A DNA stretch of 64,000 bases from Daucus carota subsp. sativus (Eukaryota > Streptophyta > Magnoliopsida > Apiales > Apiaceae): positions 37,570,035-37,634,034 of the forward strand of contig NC_030383.2 of assembly GCF_001625215.2 (NCBI RefSeq), written 5' to 3'. The notes under the pieces were generated by a model. It was not told where the DNA came from. It saw only the letters and a program-made list of their open reading frames with translations, and searched no databases. Positions 33,901-51,482 of the stretch are shown here, piece after piece. Position numbers and translations under genes: made by a program. Position 1 is the first letter of the stretch, and each line of letters begins with the position of its first letter.

Positions 33901-35300
33901 GAGAACAGAGTTTAGGAAAGAAGGTGTTTGAGGAGGTGTGTGAGAGAAGATTTGAATTTCAGAGAGAAGAGAGTAAGGGTTTGTGAAAAGAGTGTGTGTA
34001 AGGATTAAGTGTATAAGTGAATGATAAGCAATACAATCTGATGTGATAAACTCTTCAGATTTTGTGTAGCTGTACACGCATGGCTCTTTGTTCACTTGGA
34101 CACCTGTCAGATTTTAACTGGTAGATGAGAGTTAGTGGGATCGAGAAAAGAGAGTAATAATCATGAGCGCAGTAAAACATGTGCAGTTATAAATGCTGAT
34201 TACACGTTCTCCTATTAAAATGTTTTTCATGTAAACCCAATAAAAATACATCCGTTTGAAATACTCTCTTCATATTCTCTGAATATTTGAACTCCTGAAA
34301 TGTAGAAGAGTTTAGAAAATCAAGATCAAATCTCTCGAATTTTAAACTCTGAGATTTAAATCAAAGAGAAAATAAATTTCTAATTACCTCAGAATAAAGA
34401 CATAATTTTTAGAAAATTCATCAAAAAATCAGAGTTTGTCATAAAATCCATAGCTCAATAATGTGCTTGTGAAATAATGTGTGTGATTTAACATATGAGA
34501 TCAGAGACTAGAGAATTTCACAATTTCGTAATTATAAGGTAGACAAGAATAATTTATTTAAACTCTCAAGACATAGACAACAGACATACTCTGATGGAGA
34601 AATATATAAAATGAACTAACCCCCAATTTTTTATTTATTTATTTTTTTTTTAATCAAGGACGCTTTTCAGTGTAAATGAATCACGACCTTTAAATGTAAT
34701 TTAGCAACAGTATTTCTCCAGTAATCAGAGATTGTGACTGGTCACCATAGATTATAGAATCTTGGCAATTACTTAATACCAGTAAATGTTTGGGTCTTCC
34801 CAGTCACTGTCATATAGACATCTAAGATCTCAAAGGAGTACTGTGCTTATTTCCAGGGGTGTGTATAGCATTAGAGTTTATAAACACTGTCTAATTTACT
34901 GAGAGAAAATGCAAATTAATCAGTCTCACTTATAATTAAGATATGTGAAGTAATATAGTCTCAATGATATCAACATGCATATAGTGTAAAGTAGTAGCAC
35001 AAAATTGAGATCAAGATTAAGGAACTAAACTGAGATTCATGATTACTAATTCATATCATGCTTCATAGTATCTTCACAGGTTAAGTGTCTCAGAGAAATA
35101 AAAATGAGATCATTTATCAAGATTCAGAGTTTACAAATATCAGAGAATATCGTCAGAGAATGTCAATCAGTGTATAACAAGCAGAGTATATCTTCAGAGA
35201 ATGTCATCAGATTTTAACAATCAGAGTATATCATGGCAAATTTGTGAGCAATACATATGGTAATTTGACAGTTGAAATTTGAAAGATCTGACCAGTATGT
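33901..35300 (-). other. Noncoding stretch between pol and the extra ORF
   Basis: No convincing ORF except the possible N-terminal extension of the extra ORF to 34095. Might hold an internal promoter or splice sites for the downstream ORF. Carries several more copies of the AAACTCTGA/TCAGAGTTT word (for example near 34432 and 35122). Confidence 0.5.
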
Positions 35301-38300
35301 TTACTCAGTTCCTGATATCATTCCTAGCTCATTCACCAGCCTAGTAAAAGTTGCTTCACTGAGTGGTTTGGTGAATATGTTTGCTAGCTGCTGTTCAGTG
35401 GGGACAAAGTGAAGTTCAATTGTTCCTTCCTCCACATGCTCCCTTATAAAATGATATCTTATACTGATGTGCTTTGTCAGAGAATGTTGAACTGGGTTTC
35501 CTGTCATAGCAATAGCACTTTGGTTATCACAATAAATAGGAATATTAGAGAAGGATAACCCATAGTCCAGCAATTGATTCTTCATCCAAAGAATTTGAGC
35601 ATAGCAGCTGCCTGCAGCTATATACTCTGACTCTGCTGTTGATGTTGAAATGGACTTTTGCTTCTTGCTATACCAAGAAACAAGTCTTCCACCCAGAAAT
35701 TGACAACTCCCACTTGTGCTTTTCCTGTCAATTTTGCAACCTGCAAAATCTGCATCAGAGTATCCAATTAGACTAAAATCTGATTCTCTAGGATACCATA
35801 ATCCCAATGATGTGGTTCCCTTGAGATATCTGAATATCCTCTTTACTGCAATCAGATGAGGCTCTCTTGGATCTGCCTGAAATCTTGCACATAGACATGT
35901 GGCATACATGATGTCTGGTCTACTTGCAGTCAGATAAATCAAAGATCCAATCATTCCTCTATAATTTGTGATATCCACTGATGCACCAGTATCTTTGTCT
36001 AGTTTGGTTGCTGTTGCCATAGGAGTAGTTGCAGCTGAACTGTCTTGCATACCAAATTTCTTCAAAAGATTTTTGGTATACTTGGCTTGATTTATAAAAA
36101 TCCCATCTACAGTCTGTTTAACTTGTAAACCCAGAAAATAACTGAGTTCCCCCATCATGCTCATTTGGTACCTAGACTGCATGAGCTTGGCAAATCTTTG
36201 ACAGAGTTTAGCATTAGTGGAGCCAAAAATAATGTCATCAACATAAATTTGAACTAAGAGCAGATCATTACCATGATTCAAATAAAACAAGGTTTTATCT
36301 ATGGTACCTCTTGTAAATCCACTTTCAAGAAGAAATTGAGCTAGAGTTTCATACCATGCCCTTGGAGCCTGCTTTAGTCCATAAAGTGCCTTGTCTAATC
36401 TATAGACATAGTCTGGATGCTTTGGATCCACAAAGCCTGGAGGTTGTTCAACATATACCTCCTCATCCAGTTTCCCATTTAGAAAAGCACTTTTGACATC
36501 CATCTGAAATACTTTGAATTTCTTGTGAGCAGCATAGGCCAGAAAGATTCTAATTGCCTCCAATCTTGCAACTAGAGCAAATGTCTCATCATAATCAATA
36601 CCTTCCTGTTGTGAATACCCTTTTGCCACAAGCCTTGCTTTATTCCTTGTTATGACACTCTCACTGTCAGTTTTGTTTCTGAAAACCCATTTTGTACCAA
36701 CTATGGATCTATCTTTAGGTCTTGGTACTAGGGTCCACACTTTGTTTCTCTCAAACTCATTTAGCTCCTCTTGCATTGCTTGAATCCAGTCAGCATCTTG
36801 AAGAGCTTCCTCCACCTTTTTAGGTTCTGTTTGTGACAGAAAGCAATGATGTAAGCACTCATTTGCTGTAGCTGTCCTTGTTTGCACACCTGCTTCTGGA
36901 TTTCCAATTATTAAATCAGGTGTGTGTGATTTTGTCCACTTCCTAGGATGTGGAAGTTGACCATTTTCATCATTGGATCCTCCCCCTTGATCCATGCTCT
37001 CTTGATTTTGTTGATTATTCTCTGTAGCTCCCCCTAAATTTGTGCTATCAGAGTTTGAATCAGTATTCTCTGATGAGTTTGAGTCAGCATTCTCTGATGA
37101 GCCTTGGGTAGAGTCTGAAACATTTCGATGCTCCCCCTCAACAAGTGCTTCAACATCATGAACTTGTAAATTTTCATCAGAGTTTGCTGTATTTTGTTCA
37201 CAGTCAGAGTTTGACTGTTCATCAGAGTTTGTCGAATCAGAGAATATTTCTTCATTTTCAAAATGCAATCTGTCATGATCATCCATGTCTGCTAAGCCAA
37301 TAATTTTCTTGTCATCAAATGACACATGTATGGATTCCATGATCACCTTGGTTCTGAGATTGTAGACTCTGAAGGCCTTTGTTATTAGAGGATAACCTAC
37401 AAAGATGCCTTCATCAGCTTTTAAATCAAACTTGGTAAGCTGTTCTGGATGAGTCTTCAAGACAAAGCATTTGCACCCAAATATATGAAAGTACTTCAGA
37501 TTTGGCTTCTTTTTCTTCACCATCTCATATGGAGTCTTGCCATGCTTATTAATCAGTGTTGCATTTTGAGTGAAACAAGCTGTTTGAACAGCTTCTGCCC
37601 AGAAATAAGTAGGCAATTTAGCCTCATCAAGCATAGTTCTGGCAGCTTCTAAAAGAGTCCTGTTTTTCCTCTCAACTACACCATTTTGCTGTGGTGTACC
37701 AGGTGCAGAAAATTGTTGCACTACACCTCTTTCTTTGCAGAAATCTTCCATTGTTGAATTTCTGAACTCAGTTCCATTATCACTTCTAATGATCTTTACT
37801 TTGTCTTCAGATCCATGATCCAGTTGCTTCACATGATCCATCAGATGCAAGGCTGTTTCATCTTTAGAGTGAAGAAAATATACCCAAGTGTATCTAGTAT
37901 ACTCATCAACAATGACAAGAGCATATTTCTTCCTTGCAATGGATGGTACATTAACTGGTCCAAATAGATCAACATGTAGAAGATGATATGGTTTCTTTAT
38001 TGAGAATTCAGTCTTACTCTTGAAGGATGTCTTTCTCTGCTTGGCCTTTTGACATGAATCACATAATCCATCAGATGTGAGTAGTGATTCAGGGAGTCCT
38101 CTCACAAGCTTTTTCTTTATAAGCTCATTTATGGAGTTGAAATTCAGGTGTGAGAGCTTCTTATGCCACTTCCAACTTTCTTCTGCAGAGATTCTTGTAG
38201 ATAAGCAAATTTCTTTTCCTTCAGAGTTTGTAGGCAGGTGGATTTCATAAATATTTCCATGTCTGTGAGCAATCACTGCCACCTTGCCTGTTGACTTGCT

Positions 38301-38588
38301 TACTATCTCACTGTGTTCTTCATAGAAATCAACATGATATCCTCTGTCACAGATCTGACTGACAGAGAGTAAATTGTGCTTTAGCCCTTGAACAAGAGCT
38401 ACATTTGATATGATGACATTTCCAAGATTGATGTTGCCATATCCCAGAGTCCTTCCTATGTTGCCATCTCCATAAGAAACACTTGGGCCAGCTTTCTTCA
38501 CAAACTCTGACAGCAGGGACTTATTTCCAGTCATGTGTCCTGAACATCCACTGTCCAAGACTAGAATATTCTTCCTGTTGCCCTGCAA
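35301..38588 (-). CDS. Copia pol polyprotein (protease, integrase, RT, RNase H)
   Basis: About 1095 aa on the minus strand. In order: aspartic protease with [12 protein letters not shown] at the start; GAG-pre-integrase and zinc HHCC domain (WHKKLSHLN ... CDSCQKAKQ); integrase core with the Asp of HVDLFGP, the second Asp of [10 protein letters not shown] and the Glu of [10 protein letters not shown]; reverse transcriptase with [12 protein letters not shown] and [10 protein letters not shown]; RNase H with [16 protein letters not shown] and IYCDNQSA, ending near GMISGTE. All catalytic residues are present and there are no internal stops. It lies in the same frame as gag but is separated from it by two stop codons within about 15 bases. 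Confidence 0.93.
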   Translation of the reverse strand: MQGNRKNILVLDSGCSGHMTGNKSLLSEFVKKAGPSVSYGDGNIGRTLGYGNINLGNVIISNVALVQGLKHNLLSVSQICDRGYHVDFYEEHSEIVSKSTGKVAVIAHRHGNIYEIHLPTNSEGKEICLSTRISAEESWKWHKKLSHLNFNSINELIKKKLVRGLPESLLTSDGLCDSCQKAKQRKTSFKSKTEFSIKKPYHLLHVDLFGPVNVPSIARKKYALVIVDEYTRYTWVYFLHSKDETALHLMDHVKQLDHGSEDKVKIIRSDNGTEFRNSTMEDFCKERGVVQQFSAPGTPQQNGVVERKNRTLLEAARTMLDEAKLPTYFWAEAVQTACFTQNATLINKHGKTPYEMVKKKKPNLKYFHIFGCKCFVLKTHPEQLTKFDLKADEGIFVGYPLITKAFRVYNLRTKVIMESIHVSFDDKKIIGLADMDDHDRLHFENEEIFSDSTNSDEQSNSDCEQNTANSDENLQVHDVEALVEGEHRNVSDSTQGSSENADSNSSENTDSNSDSTNLGGATENNQQNQESMDQGGGSNDENGQLPHPRKWTKSHTPDLIIGNPEAGVQTRTATANECLHHCFLSQTEPKKVEEALQDADWIQAMQEELNEFERNKVWTLVPRPKDRSIVGTKWVFRNKTDSESVITRNKARLVAKGYSQQEGIDYDETFALVARLEAIRIFLAYAAHKKFKVFQMDVKSAFLNGKLDEEVYVEQPPGFVDPKHPDYVYRLDKALYGLKQAPRAWYETLAQFLLESGFTRGTIDKTLFYLNHGNDLLLVQIYVDDIIFGSTNAKLCQRFAKLMQSRYQMSMMGELSYFLGLQVKQTVDGIFINQAKYTKNLLKKFGMQDSSAATTPMATATKLDKDTGASVDITNYRGMIGSLIYLTASRPDIMYATCLCARFQADPREPHLIAVKRIFRYLKGTTSLGLWYPRESDFSLIGYSDADFAGCKIDRKSTSGSCQFLGGRLVSWYSKKQKSISTSTAESEYIAAGSCYAQILWMKNQLLDYGLSFSNIPIYCDNQSAIAMTGNPVQHSLTKHISIRYHFIREHVEEGTIELHFVPTEQQLANIFTKPLSEATFTRLVNELGMISGTE

Positions 38589-38600
38589 TCACAAAGACCA

Positions 38601-40832
38601 CTAATTGTTAGTTTTAAGGACCCAGACTTGCTTGGATCCTTTGGCCTTATTAAGTTTGTTAGCTTTTGCAGCGGAATTATTTTTATCAGAGTTTGAGCTA
38701 ACAGACTTTAGATCAGAGTTTGTACTTGAAACAGATTTTGTACTTGCAGAGCTTTTATTAATCTTCTTCAAAGAAGGTTTCAATTGATAATAATCATAAT
38801 ACAAACTATGATATTCTTTGCAAGTATAAATAGAATGCCATAAACTACCACAATGAAAACATGGATCTTGTGGTTTATATCTAATACTACTTTTTCTAAC
38901 TCCAGACTTTGTAGGTAAGGAGTTAATGTCTTTGTTCTTCCTGCAAAAATTAGCAAGATGATTAGTATTTCCACAGTTATGGCATGTCTTCCTAGGTGCA
39001 TTTGGAACAGGCATGTAGTTATTACTCTTGTCTATTCCAACCTTGCCATTTCTATTTTTCCTAGGCTCCTTGTCTCTGCTATCAGATTTTACCTCTTTAA
39101 GCTTATGCTTAAGTTGTTTCTGAGTCATCAATCCTATGTTAACCTGTTTGGGCTTAACAGTTTTTAAATTGTTGTTAATCTCTGATTCTGGTCTACTCTG
39201 TTTAGACTTAGAGAATTCAGCAACAAATTTAACAGGTTTAACCTTAGGTTTTTGAGTTTTAACAAACTCTGTTTTTGATGACTCAGCTTCTGAGTTATCA
39301 ATGTAACCTAGTCCCTTCTTCCAGTTTCCACTACCTAAGATATCCTGAGTAGTTTTGCCGGAATTAGTCCATGTCTTAATGATCTCCCTTTCCTTAGCAA
39401 GTTCTGATTGAAGAGATGCATACCTCTTTAATAGTTCATCTTTGACAATGACAGCATCATCTCTTTCTTTCTGAACTTCCAACATCTGAACTAATTCTTT
39501 TTCTAGATAATCATTCCTTTTCTTTACACTTAGAGTTTCAGATTTTAATCTTTCATTTTCTAAAGTCTGATCTCTAAAGCTGATATGCAAAGTTTTAAGA
39601 AACAATCTTAACTCAGTTATATCTTCAGTATCAAAGGCAAGAGTAGAATGAGGTACCTTTGCAGTAGATTCAGAGTTGTTGTCAGTGTTTGCCATCAGAG
39701 CATAATTGACTTCTTCTTCTGAATCAGATGTATCTGTCCAGTTTCCTTTCTTGGTGATAAAGGCTTTTTCTTTTTCCTTCTTGGCTTTCTTGCATTCAGA
39801 TGCAAAGTGACCCTTTTCACCACAGTTGAAACAGGTATACTTGTCAGCTTTTCCAGCTTTCCCTTCCTTGCCCTCATTCTTCTTGAAGTTCTTCTTATCA
39901 TAAACTCTGTCAGAGTTTCTGTCTTTCCTTGAAAAACTTTTGCCTTTGTTGAACTTTTTGTAGGCCAACTTCTTGAAGCTTTTCACCATCAATGCTGCTA
40001 ACTGCATCATTTCACCATCACTGTCATCAGAGTCTGAGACATCAGAGTTTGAGTCATCAGAGTTTGATGACTCAATGTCAGACTTTGTGACATGAGCTTT
40101 TCCTTTGCTCTTAGCAGCTTCCTCTTGAACTTTCAGAGCAACAGACTTTGATTTGCCTCCATGACGTTTGCTTCTTTGCTCCATCTCAAGTTCATGGGTC
40201 TTCAGTCTTCCAAAAACATCATCAAGAGACATATCTCCAAGATCAAGATTGTCTCTTATTGTGGTGACTTTCAAATCCCACTTTTCAGGAAGAGCCAGAA
40301 GGAATTTGAGGTTTGAGTCTTCAAGATCATATTCCTTGTTCACCAGAGATAAGTCATTCAACAGTTTGACAAATCTGTCATACAGATCTGTCAAGGACTC
40401 ACCAGACTTGGAGTCAAAGTGCTCATACTCCTGTGTAAGGATTGTTTTTCTATTTTTCTTTATGGCCTGAGTTCCCTGACATCTGGTTTCCAGAGCATCC
40501 CAGATTTGTTTAGCAGTTTTGCACCCAATCACCCTATTAGACATTGCATTATCAAGGGCACTGTGCAGAAGGTGTTTCACCTTGGAGTCTTTACCAATTG
40601 ACAGGATGTCCTCAGGGGTATAATCTTTCTTTTCTTTTGGAACCATCTTCTCAGGTTCATCAGCAAACCCAACAGAGAGCTTGGTGGGAATATGTGGTCC
40701 ATCATAGATCCTGTCAAGGTATTCTGGATCAATAGAGTCTAAGAATATGATCATTCTCTCTTTCCAGACTGGATATTCAGATGCCTTAAGGATTGGAACT
40801 CTAAAGGATGAAGCTTGTGATTTTTCAGACAT
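38601..40832 (-). CDS. Copia gag polyprotein with three zinc knuckles
   Basis: 743 aa from the ATG at 40832. The N-terminal ~220 residues form the UBN2-type capsid region (YPVWKERMIIFLDS, CQGTQAIKKNRK, LPEKWDLKVTTIRD). A Ser/Asp-rich linker made of Asn-Ser-Asp repeats follows (residues ~255-272). Zinc knuckles: C334-x2-C337-x4-H342-x4-C347, then CHNCGNTNHLANFC and CFHCGSLWHSIYTC in the last quarter. Between them is a long, charged, coiled-coil-like part. The protein packages element RNA in virus-like particles. Length and multiple knuckles are Sirevirus-like. It ends with TAG at 38601-38603. Confidence 0.9.
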   Translation of the reverse strand: MSEKSQASSFRVPILKASEYPVWKERMIIFLDSIDPEYLDRIYDGPHIPTKLSVGFADEPEKMVPKEKKDYTPEDILSIGKDSKVKHLLHSALDNAMSNRVIGCKTAKQIWDALETRCQGTQAIKKNRKTILTQEYEHFDSKSGESLTDLYDRFVKLLNDLSLVNKEYDLEDSNLKFLLALPEKWDLKVTTIRDNLDLGDMSLDDVFGRLKTHELEMEQRSKRHGGKSKSVALKVQEEAAKSKGKAHVTKSDIESSNSDDSNSDVSDSDDSDGEMMQLAALMVKSFKKLAYKKFNKGKSFSRKDRNSDRVYDKKNFKKNEGKEGKAGKADKYTCFNCGEKGHFASECKKAKKEKEKAFITKKGNWTDTSDSEEEVNYALMANTDNNSESTAKVPHSTLAFDTEDITELRLFLKTLHISFRDQTLENERLKSETLSVKKRNDYLEKELVQMLEVQKERDDAVIVKDELLKRYASLQSELAKEREIIKTWTNSGKTTQDILGSGNWKKGLGYIDNSEAESSKTEFVKTQKPKVKPVKFVAEFSKSKQSRPESEINNNLKTVKPKQVNIGLMTQKQLKHKLKEVKSDSRDKEPRKNRNGKVGIDKSNNYMPVPNAPRKTCHNCGNTNHLANFCRKNKDINSLPTKSGVRKSSIRYKPQDPCFHCGSLWHSIYTCKEYHSLYYDYYQLKPSLKKINKSSASTKSVSSTNSDLKSVSSNSDKNNSAAKANKLNKAKGSKQVWVLKTNN

Positions 40833-40874
40833 GATTGTGATTAAGATCTCACTGTAGTAATCTTAACAGAGCTG

Positions 40875-40886
40875 GCTCTGATACCA
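40875..40886 (-). promoter_or_regulatory. Primer-binding site (initiator tRNA-Met)
   Basis: TGGTATCAGAGC on the minus strand, two bases inside the 5' LTR; complementary to the 3' end of initiator tRNA-Met as in most plant copia elements. Confidence 0.92.
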
Positions 40887-40888
40887 CT

Positions 40889-41458
40889 TGTTAGGTCCTA
40901 TTAACTCACTATATAAGATGATATAGTGATCACAATATGTAACACAGTATGACAATATAAGAGATTGAAAACAATAAACTCTTATTCACAAAGCTTGAAT
41001 GGTTACAAAAACTCTCTCAGTGATTTATATTTTATCACTAAGAGCTGCTAGGGTTCTTAACAATGTACTCTATTTCTCAACTCTTATAGAATAACCCTAA
41101 TCTGTGTTTATATAGACACAGTTACAAAATCAATCTCTGATTTGATATCCTATAAATCAGCTATGTATTCTATCAATCAAAGATTGCTCCAGTTTTCTGT
41201 TTAGTTTCCATAGTCAGCAAATCACTCCTCAGCTTCTATCCTTCCTTGAAGTATATCCGCTTCTGAGCTCTTTCCACGTGTAAACTCTGACGAGTCTTGA
41301 CTATGTAAACTCTGATCAGACTTTATCAAACTCTGGTCAGACTTTACTAAACTCTGATCAGCTTCATCAAACTCTGATCAGCTTCCAGTTTAAACTCTGA
41401 TGACTCCTGTTCTAAAACAAACTTTAAGAACATTAGTAATCATCAATTATATCTAACA
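40889..41458 (-). repeat. 5' LTR of the Sirevirus-like element
   Basis: 570 bp, appears identical to the other LTR. On the minus strand it should hold the promoter. The AAACTCTGA cluster lies at 41282-41400. Flanked on the outside by the ATCTG duplication at 41459-41463. Confidence 0.95.
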
Positions 41459-41463
41459 ATCTG

Positions 41464-41715
41464 CCACAGCAAATCACGATTTATTGTGATAACACTGGTG
41501 CTGTGGCGAATACCAAGGAACCACGGGCCCATAAAGCAGCGAAACACATAGAGCGTAAGTATCACCTCATACGACAGTTCGTTAAGCGAGGAGATATCAT
41601 TGTGGCTGACATAGCATCGAAGGATAACCGGGCAGATCCTTTCACGAAGAGCTTACCAGCTAAGGCTTTTCAGGAGCACGTGGAAGCGATAGGAGTCAAA
41701 TACTTGGTCACATAG
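41464..41715 (+). pseudogene. Copia RNase H fragment, right of the nested insertion
   Basis: 84 codons to the TAG at 41713: PQQITIYCDNTGAVANTKEP, KHIERKYHLIRQFV and ADPFTKSLPAKAF, the conserved C-terminal RNase H part of a Tnt1-like copia polyprotein. Frame continues from 29358, so the Sirevirus-like element landed inside this domain. Followed by a purine tract (AAGTGGGAGAT) and an LTR. Confidence 0.88.
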
Positions 41716-41791
41716 TTATCATAGTTGGTAGTGGATTGCTTGTAATAGACACTGATATACTCAAAGAATATCTTGAGTATAAGTGGGAGAT

Positions 41792-42948
41792 TGTTAGGGT
41801 TATACTGAAATATTCGTTTGAAGTATATAACAATTATTTGAGAATCTTGAATGCATGTTTTCACATTGTCTGTATATTATATATTGTAGACAATCTAGTA
41901 TCAAATGGGATAGCAGAATATTAGATTGTCGAGTTCCTTATATAATATAATAAAGGTTCACAGTCGAGGTGGTGTTAGACAAACCACTGGAACGACTGAA
42001 GTATTATTTGAAAATAGTTTATCTTGACTATTGAATAATACTTGTATACTTTGTGTATATTGAACGGGATCAAAATAGTAGAATAATTGTTTCTTTAATT
42101 CTGACAATAAAGAACTAAGATTCTATGATGTTATTAATGCTTACGTTCTTAATCCAGATATAGTGATTGACACTTGTATTTAATGCACATGCCTTGACTC
42201 ATAAGTTAAGTAATTTATTTTAAATTACGAATTTATGTATTGGGCAATGATATTATATACAGAGTGGGATATTGACTATAGAAGGAAACCGTGTCCGAAA
42301 AATATATTCGGGTGATGATGTCCTCTTGAATGCTCATAAAGATAATTATGCTTTAGTCCTGCAGGCAGATTTGTTTTTGCATAATTATAAGGTTGAGTGG
42401 ATGATCAAGGATAAAAGATATTGATTAAATTAATTGTCAGAAATTAATTTAATTAATGGACATGCGATATCTTAAACATGGGGAATTTATAAGCAATTAA
42501 TATGGGAGCCGAATTAAATAATTAATTTACGGAATTAGGAAAGGTAGTGCAAATATTAATTCTTTAGTGGATTGAATTAATATTAATGACATTGGACCTG
42601 GCCCGGAATGTCATTGGAAGGCCTGACCTAATGGTCCATGATCCCTACTTTAGCCTATATATATTCTCGTTCTCCTAAAGCTGAAACGCACACCAAAACG
42701 AATTCATCCTAGAGTCAGAGAGAGGCAAACGTTTTTCTCAAGGAGACAGCCAGGGTTTTGGTTTTCGGAGCTTTAAGGAGAGGCACACCTTGGGAGATCG
42801 AAGGCCACACTTCGTCCAAGGAGAATCAGGGAATACAGTAAAAGACGTGGATTTGAATCGCTTGCGCCGTAGCGATTAAGGTTAATATTTTGTTTGAACT
42901 TTTAATTAGTATCATAAAACGCAGGGTCAAGGTCCGATTGTTCCAACA
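41792..42948 (+). repeat. LTR of the older copia element (1157 bp)
   Basis: Starts TGTTAGGGTT directly after the purine tract and ends CCAACA directly before TGGTATCAGAGC. It thus borders both an internal 3' end (left) and an internal 5' start (right). TATA-like CCTATATATATTC is near 42655. No second LTR of this family is seen in the window. Confidence 0.85.
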
Positions 42949-42949
42949 A

Positions 42950-42961
42950 TGGTATCAGAGC
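42950..42961 (+). promoter_or_regulatory. Primer-binding site behind the older LTR
   Basis: TGGTATCAGAGC, one base after the LTR end; initiator-tRNA-Met type. Confidence 0.9.
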
Positions 42962-43486
42962 CAGGTTGCGGTTCTGCGTTTTATGATATGTAGTCCATGT
43001 CATGATTATATATATGCATGTATGTAGTGGTTCTGTGATGCAGGTTGTTATCCACTATTATGGCCATGTTTTGATTATGTGTTTTGGATCCCACGTGGTT
43101 TATCGTGGTTATTCAGTTATGTTTGGATTCCACGTGGTTTATCGTGGCTGCTGTAAATCACGAGGGTTGATCGTGATAGTTTTGATCTTGTAATTCAATT
43201 TGTAATTGTTTTAGATTATGATCTGATGTAATAGAATAGGCTGGTTCGTCTGTACAATTTATATGTAATTGTTTGATCAACGGGGCTGCAAGAAACAAGG
43301 ATCTTCCGCTGCTGCGAATAGGCTGATGAGTTTGGTGGATTTTTATTGATGGACTTGGTATAAATGTAGTGGGGCCATCCATTTTATGATTGGAGGACCA
43401 ATAAAAATGCATCGTACTCATGGAAGTTAGCATTTAGTGCGTGCGCACGGGCACAACACTGAAAAACCGATAATATTTTTATTTTG
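42962..43486 (+). mobile_element. Leader of a copia element behind the older LTR
   Basis: Noncoding DNA with repeated CCACGTGGTTTATCGTGG words (43089-43106 and 43131-43148 regions). It fits the untranslated leader that normally precedes gag, but no gag follows. A text near 43437-43462 (GTGCGTGCGCACGGGCACAAC) looks like a Helitron hairpin, without a proper CTAGT end. Confidence 0.45.
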
Positions 43487-44029
43487 GGATAAATATCAAG
43501 TAGGTCACTTACCACGTTCAAATGTATCAAATGAGTCACTAATTACAAAACTGACTCAGATGAGTCACTCATTAAAAAAATTTATATCAAAAATATCATT
43601 TTATCGTTAGTCGAAATTCCGAAAGTATTATTTATTGAGTTTCGCACATTTTCTATGAATGGTATTACATCTAAATGAAAGATTCTGAATTCTAGTATTT
43701 AAATAATATTTTTAGATTTTTAAAAATTTATCTACTATATATTTTTATTTAAATTAAATAAAATAATCAAAAAATTAAAAATAAATAGTTGATAAAATTT
43801 TAAAAATCTAACAATATTAGCTAATATAGTAGAACTCGGAACCTTTCATTTGAATGTAATATCATTCATAAAAATGTGTGAAACTCAATATATAATACTT
43901 TCAGAATTTCGAAAACGATAAAATGATATTTTTGATACAAATTTTTCAAATGAGAAATGAGTCAGATTTGTAATCAGTGACTTATTTGATACATTCGGAC
44001 GCAGTAAGTGACCTAATTGATATTTATCC
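43487..44029. mobile_element. Foldback element, GGATAAATATCAA ends
   Basis: 543 bp. GGATAAATATCAAGTAGGTC at the left is matched by its inverse at the right. The arms pair again over AATGTATCAAAT, GAGTCACT and AAAATATCATTTTATCG words. Noncoding. Arm vocabulary (GGTCACTTA...) resembles the Mutator-like element at 24707, so it may be a diverged relative. No clear target duplication. Confidence 0.65.
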
Positions 44030-44384
44030 TTTTTCATTTCTCCGAATTATATATTATATTATTATTTTTTTTTTTTGACAGTCCGAGGACAGTCCGAGAC
44101 CCGTAATTATCCGCTACTATTAGTATTGCAGTATCACAAAAACAAATACCACGTCCCTTTCCCCTGCATCAGCTCCTCCATTCCCAAACTCATGCGTGTA
44201 CCTTTCCTCATGCCACATCTCTCTTTCTCTACATATATTTTGTCACTCATCCACCCCGTAGTTGTTTTCCCTTTCAAAATCACTGCTAATTATCACCTAA
44301 TTTAACTCAATTTTATTTTACCTTCTAGGGTTTCATTATTGTTTTCTTTTTCTTTGAATTTTATGTTGTAATAGATTGTATACA
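44030..44384 (+). promoter_or_regulatory. Upstream region of the FTSH gene
   Basis: Noncoding, with pyrimidine-rich stretches (CTCTCTTTCTCTAC near 44218) typical of plant core promoters and leaders. No certain TATA box. Confidence 0.4.

Positions 44385-51482
<7,098 letters not shown>

Larger units (their letters stand above)
29359..41458 (-). mobile_element. Complete Sirevirus-like Ty1/copia retrotransposon
   Basis: 12.1-kb element on the minus strand with two 570-bp LTRs that look identical by eye, TGTTAG...CTAACA ends and a 5-bp target duplication ATCTG on both sides (29354-29358, 41459-41463). In element order: 5' LTR 40889-41458, primer site 40875-40886, gag 40832-38601, pol 38588-35301, a long extra ORF 33900-30058, purine tract 29929-29940, 3' LTR 29359-29928. 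The order protease-integrase-RT-RNase H marks copia; three gag zinc knuckles and the extra ORF behind pol point to the Sirevirus group. Equal LTRs mean a very recent insertion. Confidence 0.95.

Noticed and set aside
43437..43464. GC hairpin with GCGCACGGGCACAACACTGA as a Helitron 3' end
   Set aside because: The hairpin fits, but CTGA is followed by A rather than T and no insertion border can be shown.
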